Part shown: in pieces, positions 5,872 through 12,082 of the stretch
Layout of the letters: every line of letters starts with the position of its first letter
Position numbering within the stretch: the stretch's first letter is position 1
Origin: Prevotellaceae bacterium UBA7017
GTDB taxonomy: Bacteria; Bacteroidota; Bacteroidia; Bacteroidales; Bacteroidaceae
Assembly (NCBI GenBank): GCA_002449535.1
Contig: DJWZ01000073.1
Coordinates: 1-13,809 of the forward strand
Direction of reading: 5' to 3'
Length of the DNA: 13,809 nucleotides
Program-made: the position numbers and the translations under genes
Notes under the pieces: model-generated
The model's input: only the letters and a program-made list of their open reading frames with translations
Told to the model about the DNA's origin: nothing
Databases searched by the model: none

Positions 5872-6839
5872 TATAGTACAAAAGTAAATAGGTATCCGGG
5901 AATGAGTGCTGCTGCGAGAAGTCCGAAAGCTAATCCTTCTCTGCCCGGAAGTATGACATTAACAAGATACAGCGTAATGGGCATCGTGCAGTTTATTGCA
6001 AGCATGCCCACGAATAAAGCTACCATACTCTGATTTCTGAAAAGGAAACATAATACAAGTAATGGCAGTATCATAACAATCGTTCTGATGATACCAATGC
6101 TATGGGCAATCCATCCTCCTGCCATCTTACCCAACATGGACATCATCCCTATAAACAACACCATTTCGGAACTCTTTCGTAGTCCTCCAGAAAAGCTCTC
6201 GCTAACAAATGAACGCATCATGACAACCACCATTAAGGCTGTAGCGGACAATAGCACAAACGTTGCACCAAACCTGTTTTTGATGACTTCAGAAGAGCCT
6301 TTTGTTGATGTGGATTTGTCTATGTGTAGCATCATTATTGACAGGAGACATAGGGAGATAAGAAAGATGTAAAGCATATGCCACGAGCAGAATACAGCCC
6401 CTAGTGACAAACCGAATACACCTGTGGCAACAAATGTTCCCAAGTCCCGGATGTCATTTCTTGTACTGACTGCAACCAACTTGCCGCCCCACACGTGGAA
6501 GAGAGAGTTTCCTGCTCCAAGCAAGACTGCAACAACAGACATTCCGAAGATCCGCATAAACATCACGACCGATGTAGCCAATACCGCCAAGGTCAGCAGC
6601 AGAACAGAAACCAGTAGCATCCAGTGCTTTTGCTCCAACCTGTCCGCCCACATTCCCGTAAGTGGCTGGGACATAAAAGCCAAAACATTGTAAACGATGC
6701 ATATCTCAACGGTTTGTGACGTAGAGAAGTGAGAAGCCATCAGGTATAGACAACAGACACATATTCCGTCAACCAGCAGGTGCATTAGGGCACAAAGCCC
6801 AGTCATCTGATATGTGATTATCGTGTTTCTCTTGCCCAT
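5871..6839 (-). CDS. MFS-type transporter, short (about 11 helices)
   Basis: A 322-aa membrane protein from the ATG at 6839. Helix 2 is followed by SQPLTGMWADRLEQK, the major facilitator motif A (G-x-x-x-D-R-like) in the loop to helix 3; a second SMLGKMAGGWIAHSIG stands at the corresponding loop of the second half. I count about 11 helices, the last ending LIPGYLFTFVL at the stop, so the usual twelfth helix is missing. A longer frame from 6902 exists, but its first 21 codons lie on the terminator hairpin of the upstream barrel gene, and helix 1 starts only after the Met at 6839; hence the start chosen. The next gene overlaps by one base. Substrate is unknown; drug or metabolite efflux is the family default. 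Confidence 0.75.
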   Translation of the reverse strand: MGKRNTIITYQMTGLCALMHLLVDGICVCCLYLMASHFSTSQTVEICIVYNVLAFMSQPLTGMWADRLEQKHWMLLVSVLLLTLAVLATSVVMFMRIFGMSVVAVLLGAGNSLFHVWGGKLVAVSTRNDIRDLGTFVATGVFGLSLGAVFCSWHMLYIFLISLCLLSIMMLHIDKSTSTKGSSEVIKNRFGATFVLLSATALMVVVMMRSFVSESFSGGLRKSSEMVLFIGMMSMLGKMAGGWIAHSIGIIRTIVMILPLLVLCFLFRNQSMVALFVGMLAINCTMPITLYLVNVILPGREGLAFGLLAAALIPGYLFTFVL

Positions 6840-6869
6840 ATCATTACCATCAACCAAATAGCAGTTCCT

Positions 6870-6917
6870 AAAAAACAGAACTGGAAATTCTTGCGCTTCC
6901 AATTCTGTTTTTTTTTT
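6870..6917 (-). terminator. intrinsic terminator of the outer-membrane barrel gene
   Basis: On the minus strand CAGAATTGGAA (6907-6897), a 10-base loop and TTCCAGTTCTG (6886-6876) form an 11-bp stem with one U-G pair, followed by six T (6875-6870) and preceded by ten A (6917-6908). It begins 13 bases after the stop at 6930. On the plus strand the stem has a C-A mismatch but a longer U run, so it may work both ways. Confidence 0.85.
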
Positions 6918-6929
6918 ATGATATTTTGG

Positions 6930-7610
6930 TTAAAGAGCAAACTTGTAACCAACAGTGAGGGTGAATACGCTGTTCTTGCTGTTCTTTACGCCATCTGCCG
7001 TGTTCTTGTTCAGTCTTGTCAGACCGATCTGATAACGGGCATCGATGGCGATGGGCACCTTGAACTGGTAAGAAACGCCAACAGGGATAGAAAAGTCGAA
7101 CTTCTTGAACTGGTCCTTCATATCAACAGAGGCATATATGTCAGCATCTCTTTCACCGTCTATATTTACCTTACCTTCTGCGTGCAGATTGATTTTTGAA
7201 TTTATAAGGAAACCGAATTGCACACCAGCCTTTACAGCAAAACCCTTGAAGATATAGTAGTTTGCTACGAGTGGTATCTTGATATAGCCCAAACTGACGT
7301 TGATGTCCTTGTATTTTACACTACCATCATTGTAGTCATCCCATGCAACACCCTGTGAGGTATAGTTGATGCCTGCAGCAGCACTGAACTTCTCAGCAAA
7401 CTGATATTCTGCCTCGCCACCAATGGCACTTACTGCTTTTACTTTCTTTTCTAATGTCTTGTTATTACCGATGGGAAGGTCGCTTGTATTTGTGATGGAT
7501 GAAAAACCAACACCAAGGAATGGCTGTAATGACCATGTGCCTTTCTCGAACTGTGCATTTGCTGCTGTAGCCATGAAAGCGGCTACTGCCATCATGATAA
7601 TCTTCTTCAT
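6930..7610 (-). CDS. small outer-membrane beta-barrel protein (OMP_b-brl family)
   Basis: A 226-aa protein with signal peptide MKKIIMMAVAAFMATAANAQ (cleavage after residue 19-20). The mature part is a succession of amphipathic strands typical of the porin/OMP_b-brl_2 family: TWSLQPFLGVGFSSI, IGGEAEYQFAEKFSAAAGINY, GYIKIPLVANYYIFKGFAVK, AGVQFGFLINSK, IPVGVSYQF, IDARYQIGLT and the closing FTLTVGYKFAL with the terminal hydrophobic pattern of barrel proteins. Family members are eight-stranded barrels of mostly unknown function. It is monocistronic: a -7 box at 7676-7669 in front and a strong terminator behind. It is divergent from the polyene operon across 295 bp that includes the second 101-bp module. 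Confidence 0.88.
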   Translation of the reverse strand: MKKIIMMAVAAFMATAANAQFEKGTWSLQPFLGVGFSSITNTSDLPIGNNKTLEKKVKAVSAIGGEAEYQFAEKFSAAAGINYTSQGVAWDDYNDGSVKYKDINVSLGYIKIPLVANYYIFKGFAVKAGVQFGFLINSKINLHAEGKVNIDGERDADIYASVDMKDQFKKFDFSIPVGVSYQFKVPIAIDARYQIGLTRLNKNTADGVKNSKNSVFTLTVGYKFAL

Positions 7611-7667
7611 AATTTTTAGTTTTTAAAGGGTTAATAAATTGATGAACTAATGAATATGTTTGCAAGT

Positions 7668-7768
7668 GCAAAGGTAAGAATAATTTAACGAAAACGAACA
7701 CGAAAACGAGAAATTTTGCAATTTTCCAAAACGTTAGTACCCTCAACCGCAGGTGAAAGGTAAGAATA
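7668..7768. repeat. 101-bp intergenic module, copy 2
   Basis: Block A starts GCAAAGGTA at 7668 and block B occupies 7736-7768. Same block spacing (68 bp), same length and same position relative to the leftward gene as copy 1 (2414-2514). Block B differs from copy 1 at five positions, and its outer stem is weaker (TACC/GGTA), while the inner ACC/GGT pair is kept. Confidence 0.6.
7669..7698 (-). promoter_or_regulatory. promoter of the outer-membrane barrel gene
   Basis: On the minus strand a perfect -7 box TACCTTTG (7676-7669). The upstream element is poor (TTCG at 7698-7695, 18 bases away, in a ACGAAA hexamer-rich stretch), so activation by a protein bound upstream may be needed. Confidence 0.5.
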
Positions 7769-7811
7769 TTTTCGCAGTATGCAATAAAATAGGTTAAAAA
7801 AAGTGTGGATA

Positions 7812-7843
7812 TTTGCCTGTTTGCGTTTTTTTTTATAATTTTG
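7812..7843 (+). promoter_or_regulatory. Bacteroidota-type promoter of the aryl polyene operon
   Basis: TTTG (7812-7815), 20 bases, TAATTTTG (7836-7843), an exact consensus fit. It leaves a leader of about 55 bases before the ATG at 7906 and is the only promoter I see for the operon up to the right edge. Confidence 0.75.
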
Positions 7844-7905
7844 CCGAATAGTCGTGGTTTAACACGCTTGTACAAAGTTACTCTCTATGGTAGTAAATTA
7901 TAAAA

Positions 7906-9135
7906 ATGATGTCAAATAGAGTCGTAGTTACAGGTATCGGTATATGGTCATGCTTGGGGACGGATGTTGAGGAGGTTATGGAGTCTCTTCGTGCTGGAAA
8001 GTCAGGTATTGCCCTTGAGCAGGAAAGGTTGGATTATGGTTATCATTCCGGCTTGACTGGCATTATTCCTAAGCCGAAACTGAAGAATCTGTTAGACCGT
8101 CGTGTGCGTATGGGAATGTCGGAAGAATCCGAATATGCCTTTATGGCTTCCAAAGAAGCATTCGATATGGCTCATATCGATGATGACTATTTGCGACAAA
8201 ACGAGGTTGGTGTTATCTTTGGAAACGATTCTTCTGCAAAAGCCGTTATTGAGTGTAAAGAGATTATTGACAAGACACATGATTCGGAGTTGATCGGGTC
8301 GGGGAATATCTTCCAGTCAATGAACTCTACCGTAAACATGAACATGAGTACCATTTTCCATCTTCGCGGCATAAATTTCAGTGTCAGTGCTGCCTGTGCC
8401 AGTGGTAGTCATAGCATAGGTCTTGCCTATATGTTTATCAAGCAAGGGCTTCAGGATGTCATATTATGTGGCGGCGCGCAGGAGGTGAATAAATATGCCA
8501 TGGTGTCATTTGATGCCTTGGGGACTTTTTCGCAGCGGTTGGATGAACCACAAAAGGCTTCACGTCCCTTTGACAGAGACAGAGACGGCCTGGTTCCCAG
8601 CGGTGGTGCTGCCGCTTTGGTTCTTGAGAGCTATGAACATGCCGTATCTCGTGGTGCCACAATAATTGCGGAGATAATAGGATATGGTTTTTCGAGCAAT
8701 GGCAGCGGTGTCAACCAGCCAAGCGAAGAGGGCTCTTATGTTGCGATGTCCCGTGCATTGGAAGATGCCGGTATCCTTCCCCAGAATGTAGATTACGTTA
8801 ATGCCCATGCCACCAGCACCAGCCAGGGTGATATGTGTGAGGCGATAGCCCTGTCACGGCTGTTTGCTACATATAACACACCAGTCAGCAGCACTAAGAG
8901 TATGACGGGACATGAATGTTGGATGGCTGGCGCAAGTGAGGCGGTCTATTCTATTATAATGATGAAGAATGGCTTTATTGCACCGAATATAAATTTTGAA
9001 AATGCAGATGAATATTCAAAGAACCTGAATATTGTTTCTGCGACGCAAAATAAGGAACTCAACGTTGTGCTGAGCAATTCTTTCGGTTTTGGCGGAACAA
9101 ACAGCGCTATTGTGATTAAAGGACCTAAGGGGTAG
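7906..9135 (+). CDS. beta-ketoacyl-ACP synthase (aryl polyene type)
   Basis: A 409-aa FabF/FabB-fold condensing enzyme with the complete triad: nucleophile Cys164 in VSAACASGSHS, His301 in NAHATSTSQGD, His336 in STKSMTGHE, with the supporting Lys331. RVVVTGIGIWSCLG opens the fold, PFDRDRDGLVPSGGAAALVL and NSFGFGGTNSAIVI close the two halves. Length is normal. It would condense malonyl-ACP with the starter or growing polyene on the ACP. A second in-frame ATG follows at 7909; either may be used. It is first in the operon, followed after 15 bp by the methyltransferase-like gene. Neighbours (ACP, second ketosynthase, dehydratase, LPLAT) point to an aryl polyene/flexirubin pathway rather than housekeeping fatty acid synthesis. 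I give no symbol because apeO- and apeR-like roles cannot be separated by eye. Confidence 0.9.
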   Translation: MMSNRVVVTGIGIWSCLGTDVEEVMESLRAGKSGIALEQERLDYGYHSGLTGIIPKPKLKNLLDRRVRMGMSEESEYAFMASKEAFDMAHIDDDYLRQNEVGVIFGNDSSAKAVIECKEIIDKTHDSELIGSGNIFQSMNSTVNMNMSTIFHLRGINFSVSAACASGSHSIGLAYMFIKQGLQDVILCGGAQEVNKYAMVSFDALGTFSQRLDEPQKASRPFDRDRDGLVPSGGAAALVLESYEHAVSRGATIIAEIIGYGFSSNGSGVNQPSEEGSYVAMSRALEDAGILPQNVDYVNAHATSTSQGDMCEAIALSRLFATYNTPVSSTKSMTGHECWMAGASEAVYSIIMMKNGFIAPNINFENADEYSKNLNIVSATQNKELNVVLSNSFGFGGTNSAIVIKGPKG

Positions 9136-9149
9136 GATTTCAGATTTCA
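9136..9149 (+). repeat. heptamer spacer, ketosynthase/methyltransferase junction
   Basis: GATTTCA twice in tandem, filling the gap between the TAG at 9133-9135 and the GTG start at 9151 except for one base. Confidence 0.7.
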
Positions 9150-9150
9150 G

Positions 9151-10254
9151 GTGGTGAAGTTATTTCCAGAACTTAGCAAGAGATATACAGAGGAGACTCT
9201 TTCTGCTCGCGAGGCTCAGCGGCTGGCTGAGTTTATCGCATGGGGACCTGCTGTCTTCCAGACTTCTCGCCTTATGGTGAAGTTTGGCATTCTCGACATG
9301 CTTCGTGATAGCAAGGACGGCCTTACTCTTGGTGAGATAGTGGAGAAGTCGCGGTTGTCGGAATATGCGGTGAGGTGTCTGATGGAGGCTTCTTTGAGTA
9401 TTGGTACAGTCCTGATAGATGCTGAAACGGATAAATATACCATCTCCAAGACCGGTTGGTTTTTGCTTAACGACCCTGCCACAAGGGTCAACATGGATTT
9501 CAATCATGATGTCAACTATGAAGGATGGTTTCGTCTGGAAGAGTCACTCAAGGAAGGACGTCCTGTCGGCCTGAAACATTTCGGTGAATGGCCAACGATA
9601 TACGAGGGCTTGTCAAGCCTTCCCGAAGAGGTTCAGAAGAGCTGGCTCGGCTTTGACCATTTCTATAGCGATTCCTCCTTTCCTGAGGCGTTGGAAATAG
9701 TCTTTGGAAAGTACACCACCCGTACCCTTTATGACGTTGGTGGGAATACAGGCAAGTGGGCTTTGCAATGTGTTGCGTATGACAAGGATGTAAACGTCAC
9801 GATTCTTGACCTGCCGCAGCAGATAGAGATGATGAGAGAGAATATAAAGGGTAGGGAAGGAGCCGATCGAATAAAAGGCTATGGCATTAACTTGTTGGAT
9901 TCCCAGACCTCTTTTCCGTCGTGTGCTGAAGGCTTGGATGCGATATGGATGAGTCAGTTCCTGGATTGTTTCTCGGAGGAAGAGATAGTAAGCATTCTTA
10001 CCCGTGTCAAGACAGCAATGACGAAGGATACGCGCCTCTTTATCATGGAGACATTATGGGACAGACAACGCTTTGAACCAGCAGCATTCTGCCTGACGAT
10101 GACAAGTCTGTATTTTGCTGCTATGGCAAATGGTAACAGTAAGATGTACCATTCGGAAAACATGATAAAGCTGATTAACCAGGCGGGACTCGTCGTGGAG
10201 GATATCTATGACGGACTTGGTCAGGGGCATAGTGTGATAGTGGTGAGAATTTAA
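9151..10254 (+). CDS. O-methyltransferase-like protein (PF00891 type)
   Basis: A 367-aa protein. Residues about 15-115 form the winged-helix dimerisation part seen in plant-type O-methyltransferases (GEIVEKSRLSEYAVRCLMEA). The SAM-binding motif is TLYDVGGNTGKWALQ (193-206), followed by the acidic loop VTILDLP (216-222). At the place of the usual catalytic HDW motif there is FLDCFSEEE (270-278), with no His, so the chemistry may differ from a simple His-assisted O-methylation. In this cluster it would modify the aromatic head of the polyene; that is inference from context. Start is GTG at 9151 (a second GTG follows at 9154); no ATG is available upstream in frame before the stop of the ketosynthase. 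It is second in the operon. Confidence 0.85.
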   Translation: MVKLFPELSKRYTEETLSAREAQRLAEFIAWGPAVFQTSRLMVKFGILDMLRDSKDGLTLGEIVEKSRLSEYAVRCLMEASLSIGTVLIDAETDKYTISKTGWFLLNDPATRVNMDFNHDVNYEGWFRLEESLKEGRPVGLKHFGEWPTIYEGLSSLPEEVQKSWLGFDHFYSDSSFPEALEIVFGKYTTRTLYDVGGNTGKWALQCVAYDKDVNVTILDLPQQIEMMRENIKGREGADRIKGYGINLLDSQTSFPSCAEGLDAIWMSQFLDCFSEEEIVSILTRVKTAMTKDTRLFIMETLWDRQRFEPAAFCLTMTSLYFAAMANGNSKMYHSENMIKLINQAGLVVEDIYDGLGQGHSVIVVRI

Positions 10255-10311
10255 AGTTTAGAGTTCGGAGGCAGTTGAGAGGCAGTTAGTAGAAATTATG
10301 CATTATGAATA
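10250..10311 (+). repeat. heptamer spacer, methyltransferase/ACP junction
   Basis: TTTAAAG, TTTAGAG, TTCGGAG (10250-10270) run in strict 7-bp steps from the stop codon; then GCAGTTG and GCAGTTA occur 11 bp apart, and TTATGCA, TTATGAA lead into the start region. The TAA of the upstream gene and an ATG of the downstream gene lie within the array. Confidence 0.6.
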
Positions 10312-10574
10312 AAAATAGAGTAATGGATAGAAAAGAGATTATTGAAAAAGTAAATGATTTCCTGATAGAGGAATTGGAGATAGACAAGGAAAAGATTTTT
10401 CCGGAGGCTCATCTGAAGGAGGATATCGGCATTGACAGCCTTGACTATATTGATATAGTCGTCATTGTCCATCGTGTGTTTGGATTCAAAATCCAGAGTA
10501 GCGAGTTGAAGGATGTCAAGACGCTTAATGATTTTTATGATTATATAGAGTCAAAAGTGATGGATGAAGGATGA
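10305..10574 (+). CDS. acyl carrier protein of the polyene pathway
   Basis: An 89-aa type II acyl carrier protein. The phosphopantetheine site is Ser45 in EDIGIDSLDYIDIV, flanked by the acidic helix 1 (IEKVNDFLIEELEIDKEK) and helix 3 (VKTLNDFYDYIES). The carrier holds the starter and growing chain for the condensing enzymes and dehydratase. Codons 1-6 (MNKNRV) are encoded by the heptamer spacer, and the Met at 10323 (MDRKEIIEK) is a more typical ACP start, giving 83 residues; both are possible. The C-terminal VMDEG and the stop are also within heptamer repeats. It stands between the methyltransferase-like and the acyltransferase genes. Confidence 0.93.
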   Translation: MNKNRVMDRKEIIEKVNDFLIEELEIDKEKIFPEAHLKEDIGIDSLDYIDIVVIVHRVFGFKIQSSELKDVKTLNDFYDYIESKVMDEG

Positions 10575-10619
10575 TGGGTGATGGATGAAGGGTCGATAAC
10601 CGATAACCGATAAACGTTA
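10557..10619 (+). repeat. heptamer spacer, ACP/acyltransferase junction (nine units)
   Basis: GTGATGG, ATGAAGG, ATGATGG, GTGATGG, ATGAAGG, GTCGATA, ACCGATA, ACCGATA, AACGTTA in unbroken 7-bp register. It starts inside the ACP gene, contains its stop, and the next heptamer (TTATGGC) carries the ATG of the acyltransferase. The last part is repeated at the dehydratase/ketosynthase junction (12032-12080). Confidence 0.85.
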
Positions 10620-10621
10620 TT

Positions 10622-11512
10622 ATGGCAGCAGAGAAGAAATGGGTTGGTACCACATACGGAAACAGCTGGATGCATCGCTGGCTCGTCAGGTTGCTCCGCT
10701 TTTTCAATATCAAGGTCATATACGCATTTATGGCCATATTCGTGATACCCGTCTGCCTGGTCGTAAATCCCGGAAGAAAGGTAATATACAACTATTTTCG
10801 CCGGATATGGGGATTAGGCCCTGTGACGTCGTTCCTGAAGACATATAAGAACTTCTACCTCTTCGGACAGGTTGTCGTTGACAGGTTTGCCATGTATGCC
10901 GGTAAGAAGTTCCGCATAACGATAGAAGGATATGACCATTTCCTGAAATTGGAAAAGCAGCCGGAAGGATTCATACAGCTGAGTGCCCATGTCGGAAACT
11001 ACGAGATAGCCGGTTATACCTTAAAGGCAGAAAACAAACGATTCAATGCCCTGGTGTTCGGTGGTGAAAAAGAAACCGTCATGGCCAACAGAAACCGCAT
11101 GTTTGAAGAGGCGAATATACGTATGATAGGAATAGGCAGTGATATGAGTCATCTTTTTGAAATCAACAATGCCCTGTCAAATGGTGAAATTGTCAGTATG
11201 CCGGCAGACAGGATGCTTGGTTCGACAAAACAGATTTCCCATACCTTCCTTGGCAAGACGGCATCCTTTCCTGCAGGTCCGTTTGCGGTTGCCACCTCCC
11301 GTTCTCTGGATGTGCTTGCTGTCAATGTGATGAAGACATCGTCAGATGGATATAAAATCGTCATTACACCGTTGGCCTATGATAAGACAGCGGCAAAGAA
11401 TGAGCAGATAAAGCAACTCTCTTCCGCTTATGTCAGGGAATTGGAACGTATCGTGAGAAAATATCCGGAACAGTGGTACAACTATTATGAGTTTTGGAGA
11501 GTTGAGGTTTAA
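10622..11512 (+). CDS. LpxL/HtrB-like lysophospholipid acyltransferase
   Basis: A 296-aa inner-membrane acyltransferase of the lipid A biosynthesis (LpxL/HtrB) family. One hydrophobic anchor lies at about residues 30-49 (IKVIYAFMAIFVIPVCLVVN). The catalytic His-x4-acid motif is His123-V-G-N-Y-Glu128 in QLSAHVGNYEIAG, with the later MPADRMLGS and ASFPAGPFAVA blocks. The closing KYPEQWYNYYEFW matches the family end (PEQW). LPLAT-type enzymes are regular members of aryl polyene clusters and are thought to join the polyene acid to a membrane lipid. It overlaps nothing; both ends are set in heptamer spacers. A housekeeping lipid A role is the alternative, made unlikely by the operon. Confidence 0.9.
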   Translation: MAAEKKWVGTTYGNSWMHRWLVRLLRFFNIKVIYAFMAIFVIPVCLVVNPGRKVIYNYFRRIWGLGPVTSFLKTYKNFYLFGQVVVDRFAMYAGKKFRITIEGYDHFLKLEKQPEGFIQLSAHVGNYEIAGYTLKAENKRFNALVFGGEKETVMANRNRMFEEANIRMIGIGSDMSHLFEINNALSNGEIVSMPADRMLGSTKQISHTFLGKTASFPAGPFAVATSRSLDVLAVNVMKTSSDGYKIVITPLAYDKTAAKNEQIKQLSSAYVRELERIVRKYPEQWYNYYEFWRVEV

Positions 11513-11635
11513 GGTCAAAGGTCTAAGGTCGAAGGTATTTCAACGAAAGACGAAAGACGAAAACCCTTCGACCGGCTCAGGGCAGGACGAAAACTGTAAA
11601 CGGTAAACTGTAAACTATGAATTATGAATTACATA
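11511..11635 (+). repeat. composite heptamer spacer, acyltransferase/dehydratase junction
   Basis: Three heptamer families in a row: AAGGTCA, AAGGTCT, AAGGTCG, AAGGTAT (11511-11538); ACGAAAG, ACGAAAG, ACGAAAA (11543-11563), resuming as ACGAAAA (11587-11593) after an inserted hairpin; then CTGTAAA, CGGTAAA, CTGTAAA, CTATGAA, TTATGAA, TTACATA (11594-11635). The ATG of the dehydratase is inside TTATGAA. Confidence 0.85.
11564..11582. repeat. REP-like hairpin CCCTTCGACCGGCTCAGGG
   Basis: CCCT and AGGG arms around a TCGACCGGCTC centre. It resembles the CCCTTCGACnnGCTCAGGG short repeat seen in many unrelated bacterial genomes. With CAGG after it, the block (11564-11586) is flanked on both sides by ACGAAAA, as if it had been inserted into the heptamer array. 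Confidence 0.6.
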
Positions 11636-12067
11636 TTGCCTTCTGATATTCAAGAGATATTGCCACAACAGAAACCTTTTGTTATGGTTGACTCTCTATT
11701 GCATTTTGACATGACCAAGACGGTGACGCGTTTTGAAGTCAAAAGCGACTGCCTCTTTGTATCGGATGGAAGACTTTCTTCGTCAGGAGTCATTGAGAAT
11801 ATTGCCCAGACATGTGCGGCCCGCATCGGATACATCAACAAGTACATCCTGAAGAAAGAAATAGCGGCAGGGATGATTGGGGCTGTCAAGGACCTTGAGA
11901 TATACAAATCGCCTCATGTGGGAGATGTCGTTACCACAGAAGTCGAGGTAAAGGAAGAGGTGTTCGGAATAGTGCTTGTCGTGGCAAGAGCATATATAGA
12001 CGAGACGTTGATTGCGGAAGGTGAAGTGAGGGTGATGGAAGATGGAAGATGGGTGAAGGGGCGATAA
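11624..12067 (+). CDS. hotdog-fold 3-hydroxyacyl-ACP dehydratase (FabZ/ApeP-like), lacking the usual His
   Basis: A 147-aa single hotdog domain. The FabZ-like opening EILPQQKPFVMVDSLL and the central helix GVIENIAQTCAARIGY align with LLPHRYPFLLVD and GVLILEAMAQ of FabZ; the acidic partner is Glu58. FabZ uses His54 (GHFPG) with Glu68; here the segment before the helix is SDGRLSSSG, with no His, so the protein alone may not be a normal dehydratase and may act with a partner or in a different way. It would be needed for the conjugated double bonds. The last residues (VMEDGRWVKGR) are encoded by heptamer repeats shared with another spacer, so the true family end is about residue 136. The next gene starts 15 bp after its stop. 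Confidence 0.85.
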   Translation: MNYILPSDIQEILPQQKPFVMVDSLLHFDMTKTVTRFEVKSDCLFVSDGRLSSSGVIENIAQTCAARIGYINKYILKKEIAAGMIGAVKDLEIYKSPHVGDVVTTEVEVKEEVFGIVLVVARAYIDETLIAEGEVRVMEDGRWVKGR

Positions 12068-12080
12068 CCGATAAACGTTA
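12032..12080 (+). repeat. heptamer spacer, dehydratase/ketosynthase junction (seven units)
   Basis: GTGATGG, AAGATGG, AAGATGG, GTGAAGG, GGCGATA, ACCGATA, AACGTTA in unbroken register. A 21-bp part (12062-12082) is identical to 10601-10621. Where the earlier spacer leads to TTATGGC with an ATG, this one leads to TTTTGAT with a TTG at the same place. The first units are translated as the tail of the dehydratase. Confidence 0.85.
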
Positions 12081-12082
12081 TT

